Position numbers and translations under genes: made by a program. From Clostridiales bacterium UBA4696 (GTDB taxonomy: Bacteria > Bacillota > Clostridia > Oscillospirales > Oscillospiraceae), in the NCBI GenBank assembly GCA_002404795.1, contig DHKK01000065.1, forward strand, positions 65,788 to 75,104: a DNA stretch of 9,317 bases, given 5' to 3'. Shown in pieces: positions 6,150 through 9,317 of the stretch. Position 1 is the stretch's first letter, and every line of letters starts with the position of its first letter. A model generated the notes under the pieces. It ran no database searches. It saw only the letters and a program-made list of their open reading frames with translations, and was not told the DNA's origin.

Positions 6150-7240
6150 CCGGCCGCCACCTTCATAAAGCAGCACGTCGAAAACAGCAGCAGAAGCGCC
6201 GCGCAGCCGACCATACTCAGAAGATACCCCATGGCGCTCGTCTGCGCGCCAAGGAGCGCCGCGTGCTCCTTCCCTGCCGCGAGCCCGGCGGCCGCGGCTG
6301 TGAGCTTCATCGTAAGATAGCAGATCGCGATCTTCAGAAACGGCACGAGCGCCATCGCCAGCACGGCCAGGATCCCGAACGTTCCTGCCGTCGCCCGCAG
6401 GAGCTTCGCGCTCTGCAAAACCGCCTCCGAGGCATCGGCAGCGATGCCGCCCACGACCGGGAGCGCCGCCGAGAGCGTCGATTTGGCCGCGTTGACCGCC
6501 GCCTCGTCGCTGCTGCCGGAGAGTAAGCCCGTGAGCGAGAGATAGGCCGTGAACACATACATCACTCCCTTTAAAAGCGCCGAAATGCACCAGCCGAGCA
6601 GCGTGCGGACGCTGCCGAGCCGTTCATCCGGCAGCCCGCATTCTACCGCCGCGAGCCCAAGATACGCATAGACGAGCGGCAGCAGCAGCGCACGGATCAG
6701 GCTCGTCAGGAGACTGAAAAACAGCGACGAGCCCATATACAGGCTTCCTGCCCCACTCAGCGCGCCCGCAGCAGACGCCGCACCGCACATGACCGGCAGC
6801 AGAAGCTTCGCATACGCCTCCATCTCGTCCAGCACGTCGGTAGCAAGACCGATCATGCTTTTCATGCTCGCGGCAAACAGCGCCGTGATCGCAAACGCGC
6901 CGGTCAGCGACTGCAGCTGCAGCCGGTCTTTGGGATAGGCCTGCCGGACCAGCTGGCAGATGAGGGCTGCCGTCAGCAACATCGCCCCGGTCTGCACCGC
7001 CTCCCGCAGCGTACCGACGGAGAGATTCGATGCCCATTTGAAAATATCCAGGATCGCGGACGCCGGATCGGTCTGCGACGCCGGACTGTAGTCCTCCAGC
7101 GCCTCGCGGGTCTGACCGGACAGCGGATCTGTCAGCGAGTCGACCTGCAGGATCTGTCGTTCCTGCTCCAGAACGTCCGCAGCCGAGACCGGCAGCGCGA
7201 GCGCCGCCAGCAGCAGTAGCAGGATCCATCCGCGCCGCAT
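6146..7240 (-). CDS. spoIIIAE: Stage III sporulation protein AE
   Basis: Polytopic membrane protein of the channel, the largest integral component of the operon (364 residues; B. subtilis about 400). It begins with a clear signal peptide (residues 1-20, cleavage expected after P-V-S-A). A polar region with D-P-L-S-G-Q (38-43) follows, then about seven membrane segments near 85-99, 113-130, 145-165, 172-198, 215-240, 284-310 and 335-358. Family signatures include the G-S-L-Y-M-G-S-S-L-F-F region (165-175) and L-P-V-V-G-G-I-A-A-D-A-S-E (260-272). An AGGAGG lies 5 nt before the ATG. The gap from spoIIIAD is a single base; spoIIIAF overlaps its stop. Confidence 0.95.
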   Translation of the reverse strand: MRRGWILLLLLAALALPVSAADVLEQERQILQVDSLTDPLSGQTREALEDYSPASQTDPASAILDIFKWASNLSVGTLREAVQTGAMLLTAALICQLVRQAYPKDRLQLQSLTGAFAITALFAASMKSMIGLATDVLDEMEAYAKLLLPVMCGAASAAGALSGAGSLYMGSSLFFSLLTSLIRALLLPLVYAYLGLAAVECGLPDERLGSVRTLLGWCISALLKGVMYVFTAYLSLTGLLSGSSDEAAVNAAKSTLSAALPVVGGIAADASEAVLQSAKLLRATAGTFGILAVLAMALVPFLKIAICYLTMKLTAAAAGLAAGKEHAALLGAQTSAMGYLLSMVGCAALLLLFSTCCFMKVAAG

Positions 7241-7241
7241 A

Positions 7242-7634
7242 CTACCCTCCTATCATCGTCTGCAGCAGAGAAAGCACCATCTCCAGCAGCGGCAGCGCCA
7301 GATAGATGCACAGAAAGCCGCTGCAGATCTCGATCGTCTGCCCGAGCGCCTGGTGGCCGCTGTCGCGGCAGAGCGTCCCGGCGAGCTGCGAGAGAAGGCC
7401 GATGGCCGCCGTCTTAAAGAGCGGGGCAAACACGGCCCGCGAAAGGCCGGTGATCTCCTCGAGTCTGCGTACAAAAGCGAGGACCGGCGAGAAAAACGGC
7501 AGGACCGTCAGAAAACACAGGGCGCACACCACCGCACACAGCGCCAGCGTCAATTCCGGCGCCTGTTTTCTGAGCAGCAGACTCAGCGCGCAGCAGATGA
7601 GCGCCGCCGCGATCAGCTTTCCGACCGTCTCCAT
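7242..7634 (-). CDS. spoIIIAD: Stage III sporulation protein AD
   Basis: Small membrane protein (130 residues; B. subtilis 133) of the SpoIIIA complex, related to SpoIIIAC and thought to form a membrane platform with it. Hydrophobic segments lie near 4-20, 26-50, 70-87 and 101-127. The middle has the family pattern F-A-P-L-F-K-T-A-A-I-G-L-L-S-Q-L-A-G (69-86) and then C-R-D-S-G-H-Q-A-L-G-Q-T-I-E (88-101). The ATG overlaps the spoIIIAC stop (TGATG). No good Shine-Dalgarno is visible in the preceding 20 nt, which suggests coupled re-initiation after spoIIIAC. Confidence 0.95.
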   Translation of the reverse strand: METVGKLIAAALICCALSLLLRKQAPELTLALCAVVCALCFLTVLPFFSPVLAFVRRLEEITGLSRAVFAPLFKTAAIGLLSQLAGTLCRDSGHQALGQTIEICSGFLCIYLALPLLEMVLSLLQTMIGG

Positions 7635-7828
7635 CAGAATTCAAACAGCGTCTTGACCATGTCGAACAGCTCCGCGATCCGCTGCACGACGATCATCAGC
7701 ACCACGACCAGCGCCGCCAGCGAGGTCATGGTCGCCTGTTCCTCCCGTCCGGAGCGGACGAGGACCTGGTTGAGGATCGAAACGATGATGCCGACTGCCG
7801 CGATTTTGAAGATCAGATCAATATCCAT
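7634..7828 (-). CDS. spoIIIAC: Stage III sporulation protein AC
   Basis: Very small membrane protein of 64 residues (B. subtilis 68) with two hydrophobic segments (about 5-24 and 34-55) joined by a polar R-S-G-R-E-E-Q-A loop (25-32). It resembles the C-terminal half of SpoIIIAD, and both are strongly conserved in spore formers. It starts one base after the spoIIIAB stop. Upstream bases hold only a weak GGTG, not an AGGAGG, so translation is probably coupled to spoIIIAB. The size, position and loop pattern make the identification firm. Confidence 0.95.
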   Translation of the reverse strand: MDIDLIFKIAAVGIIVSILNQVLVRSGREEQATMTSLAALVVVLMIVVQRIAELFDMVKTLFEF

Positions 7829-7829
7829 A

Positions 7830-8345
7830 TCAGATGAGGATCACCGCAACAGCCAGTCCCGTGCACACGCCGAGCGTCACATACGTCTTGCAGCGGGCCG
7901 CGGCGCTGCCCTGCAGCTGCCGGGCCTCCTCGCGCAGACGGCCGAGTGCCAGATCCAGTGCCTGCAGATTTCCGTCCAGATCATATTTGCCCAGCGTGTC
8001 AAATAAGCTCATCAGCGTGGTACGCACCCCGGCCGGAACGCAGAGTCCCTCCGTCCGCCGCAGCGCCTGCCGGCAGGCATAGCCGACCGTGCAGGTATCC
8101 GCGGCCGAGAGGCTCCCGGACAGTCCGGAGAAAAAGGCCGCGACCGCCGCTTCCCGGCTCTCCTGCAAAGCCCGGAACACGTCCGGCAGCGGCGTGAGCC
8201 GGTACTGCAGCTCATGCCGGATGCGCAGCACCGCGTCAATGAACGCCAGCGTCTGCGCCTGCTGCCGCCGGACGGTCCTGGCCAGGCCAAGGCCCATCGC
8301 GCTCGAGGCTGTGAGGATCAAACTCAGTCCGATCAGTTTCAGCAT
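7830..8345 (-). CDS. spoIIIAB: Stage III sporulation protein AB
   Basis: Membrane protein (171 residues, the same size as in B. subtilis) distantly related to the GspF platform proteins of type II secretion and pili; likely couples the SpoIIIAA ATPase to the membrane complex. It has an N-terminal membrane segment (about 4-21), a soluble helical body including R-I-R-H-E-L-Q-Y-R-L-T-P-L-P (41-54), an L-G-K-Y-D-L-D-G-N stretch typical of the family, and a C-terminal membrane helix (about 153-171). The ATG at 8345 is preceded by GGAAAGGAT; an open extension upstream has no family similarity and lies in the spoIIIAA 3' end. The first 110 bases of this gene are also read as the end of spoIIIAA in another frame. 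Confidence 0.94.
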   Translation of the reverse strand: MLKLIGLSLILTASSAMGLGLARTVRRQQAQTLAFIDAVLRIRHELQYRLTPLPDVFRALQESREAAVAAFFSGLSGSLSAADTCTVGYACRQALRRTEGLCVPAGVRTTLMSLFDTLGKYDLDGNLQALDLALGRLREEARQLQGSAAARCKTYVTLGVCTGLAVAVILI

Positions 8346-9189
8346 ACCGGATCCTTTCCGCGTGAAACGCTCTGTTGTTATCCAGAAACAATACCTGTTC
8401 AAACATCCCGGCCCCGAGGACGCCCCGGCACAGGGGTTTTTCCCGCAGCTCCGCGGCAGAGCCCGCGTGGATGGTCGCAAGGATGCGCACGCCGCAGCCG
8501 AAGGCCTGCCGGATCCCGGCGAGGTCGGCGGGGTTCGTGATCTCGTCCACGGCCAGCCACTCCGGGTTCATCCCGCGCAGCAGCATCTGCATGCCTGCGG
8601 CCTTCGGACAGCCGGAGAGCACGTCCGTATGCGGGCCGAGGTCGAACTGCGGCACGCCATGCACCGTGCCCGCCAGCTCCAGCCGCTCGTCCACCACACC
8701 GACGCGGCTGCCCGCTGCCGAAAGTGCACGGATGCAGCTGCGCAGCAACGTCGTTTTCCCGCTGCCAGGATGGCCGGCCAGCAAACAGGAGGCCGATAAA
8801 AGCGGCAGAAGCTGCTCCGGCGGATGCCGGATCTCGTGCGGGATGCGGATGCAGAGCGACGAGATCTCCCGGATCCCGGTCACGCGCCCTTCCTGCACGA
8901 CCGTGCTGCCGCATACGCCGATCCGCACGCCGCCCGGCACGCTCAGAAACCCTTCCCGCAGCTGCTCCTGCACGGCGTACTGTGACTGGGCTGAGGCGGC
9001 AAGCAGCGTACGCTGCAGCTCCAGCTGCGGTGTCCGCCCGCAGTGCAGAAGCGGCTGCTCTGTGCCCTGCCGCAGGATGGAGGGCACCTGCCCGCACCGC
9101 AGCCGGATTTCCTCGATCTGCGCCTCTGGCAGCCCGTCCAGCGCCTGCGCCGCCTCCCGCGGCAGGATCTGCAGCACCTGCTTCAGCAA
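8236..9189 (-). CDS. spoIIIAA: Stage III sporulation protein AA, secretion-type ATPase
   Basis: Cytoplasmic P-loop ATPase related to type II/IV secretion ATPases that powers or assembles the SpoIIIA channel. From the chosen start it has 317 residues (B. subtilis 307): an N-terminal domain with I-E-E-I-R-L-R-C-G-Q (26-35), F-L-S-V-P-G-G-V-R-I-G-V-C-G (81-94), Walker A GHPGSGKT (139-146), V-V-D-E-R-L-E (165-171), and Walker B E-W-L-A-V-D-E-I (210-217), then T-I-H-A-G-S (239-244). I chose the TTG at 9189: AAGGGGG lies 8 nt upstream, the protein then starts where the family starts, and a sigma-E promoter lies just before it. In-frame TTG codons at 9213 and 9255 fall inside promoter elements. The last 35 residues (about 283-317) are encoded inside spoIIIAB and look unlike the family. 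Confidence 0.92.
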   Translation of the reverse strand: MLKQVLQILPREAAQALDGLPEAQIEEIRLRCGQVPSILRQGTEQPLLHCGRTPQLELQRTLLAASAQSQYAVQEQLREGFLSVPGGVRIGVCGSTVVQEGRVTGIREISSLCIRIPHEIRHPPEQLLPLLSASCLLAGHPGSGKTTLLRSCIRALSAAGSRVGVVDERLELAGTVHGVPQFDLGPHTDVLSGCPKAAGMQMLLRGMNPEWLAVDEITNPADLAGIRQAFGCGVRILATIHAGSAAELREKPLCRGVLGAGMFEQVLFLDNNRAFHAERIRYAETDRTEFDPHSLERDGPWPGQDRPAAAGADAGVH

Positions 9190-9212
9190 CCTGTCCGCCC
9201 CCTTCCAGTCCA

Positions 9213-9242
9213 AGTCTATTGTCCACCGCGCCGCGATATTCC
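9213..9242 (-). promoter_or_regulatory. Sigma-E-type promoter of the spoIIIA operon
   Basis: On the minus strand GGAATATC (9242-9235) is followed by a 14-bp spacer and AATAGACT (9220-9213). Against the B. subtilis sigma-E consensus as I recall it (-35 G-K-M-ATATT, 13-15 bp, -10 CATACA-T), the -35 matches 7 of 8 and the -10 matches 5 of 7. The spoIIIA operon is a classic sigma-E mother-cell operon, so element, spacing and location agree. Initiation near 9206 would leave a leader of about 17 nt holding the AAGGGGG ribosome binding site. Confidence 0.7.
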
Positions 9243-9248
9243 TCCGCC

Positions 9249-9277
9249 TTGACAAAGCCGCTCTCCCATTGTAAAAT
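9249..9277 (+). promoter_or_regulatory. Housekeeping promoter of the tRNA gene
   Basis: TTGACA (9249-9254, perfect -35), a 17-bp spacer and TAAAAT (9272-9277, 5 of 6 matches) give one of the best possible housekeeping promoters in the window. Initiation is expected near 9284, about 11 nt before the mature tRNA 5' end. It points away from the spoIIIA operon, with only 6 bp between its -35 and the -35 of the sigma-E promoter. Confidence 0.85.
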
Positions 9278-9294
9278 TAGTTCGTTCTTCATAA

Positions 9295-9317
9295 GCCCCA
9301 GTAGCTCAGGGGATAGA
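9295..9317 (+). tRNA. tRNA gene, 5' part only, probably tRNA-Arg
   Basis: The sequence begins with a 7-nt acceptor strand GCCCCAG, then TA at positions 8-9, the D-stem GCTC, and a D-loop AGGGGATA followed by GA. This is the standard start of a tRNA, cut off by the window end before the anticodon. The extra base in the D-loop (GGATAGA rather than GGTAGA) is common in bacterial tRNA-Arg, so Arg is my guess. The anticodon is outside the window and identity cannot be proved here. Confidence 0.85.

Noticed and set aside
9190..9255. Upstream TTG starts for spoIIIAA at 9255 and 9213.
   Set aside because: 9255 lies next to the tRNA -35 and upstream of the sigma-E promoter; 9213 lies in the -10 box. 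Neither has a good ribosome binding site at proper spacing.
8399..9292. A minus-strand frame starting with an ordinary-looking peptide (M-K-N-E-L-I-L-Q-W) in another frame of spoIIIAA.
   Set aside because: Its first 30 codons only cover the divergent tRNA and sigma-E promoters; after that it turns Arg/Gly/Ala-rich, the shadow of spoIIIAA. No frameshift joining it to spoIIIAA is needed, since spoIIIAA has its own start.

Overview
The window is a compact, GC-rich chromosomal segment from an endospore-forming member of the Firmicutes. The complete spoIIIA operon, the yqhY/nusB/xseA/xseB/ispA housekeeping block and the high GC (about 60% by eye) suggest an anaerobic gut Clostridia lineage of the Oscillospiraceae type; the lineage is inference. 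I see no mobile elements, CRISPR arrays or phage genes. All protein genes lie on the minus strand, so the text below follows transcription from right to left.

Right edge (9190-9317): a back-to-back regulatory region. A tRNA gene, probably tRNA-Arg and cut by the window end, runs rightward from a near-consensus housekeeping promoter (TTGACA, 17 bp, TAAAAT). A few bases away on the other strand is a good match to a sigma-E promoter, which would drive spoIIIAA leftward.

9189-4562: the eight-gene spoIIIA operon (spoIIIAA, AB, AC, AD, AE, AF, AG, AH). Genes overlap or nearly touch. They encode the mother-cell half of the channel (feeding tube) that joins mother cell and forespore during engulfment: an ATPase (AA), membrane platform proteins (AB to AF) and ring-forming proteins (AG, AH).

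4561-317: after a short gap with a housekeeping-type promoter comes an Asp23/YqhY-family gene, then an intrinsic terminator. Next is a tightly coupled run of nusB (antitermination and rRNA synthesis), a TsaD/Kae1-like paralogue, xseA and xseB (exonuclease VII) and ispA (farnesyl diphosphate synthase). Compared with Bacillus subtilis, accBC are missing between spoIIIAH and yqhY, the TsaD-like gene sits where folD lies, and dxs does not directly follow ispA.

Left edge (1-316): no protein gene. It holds a clear promoter followed by about 210 nt that fold into a multibranched RNA closed by a 15-bp helix. This is probably a structured noncoding RNA. A raiA-motif RNA is my best guess for its class, from size and architecture only.
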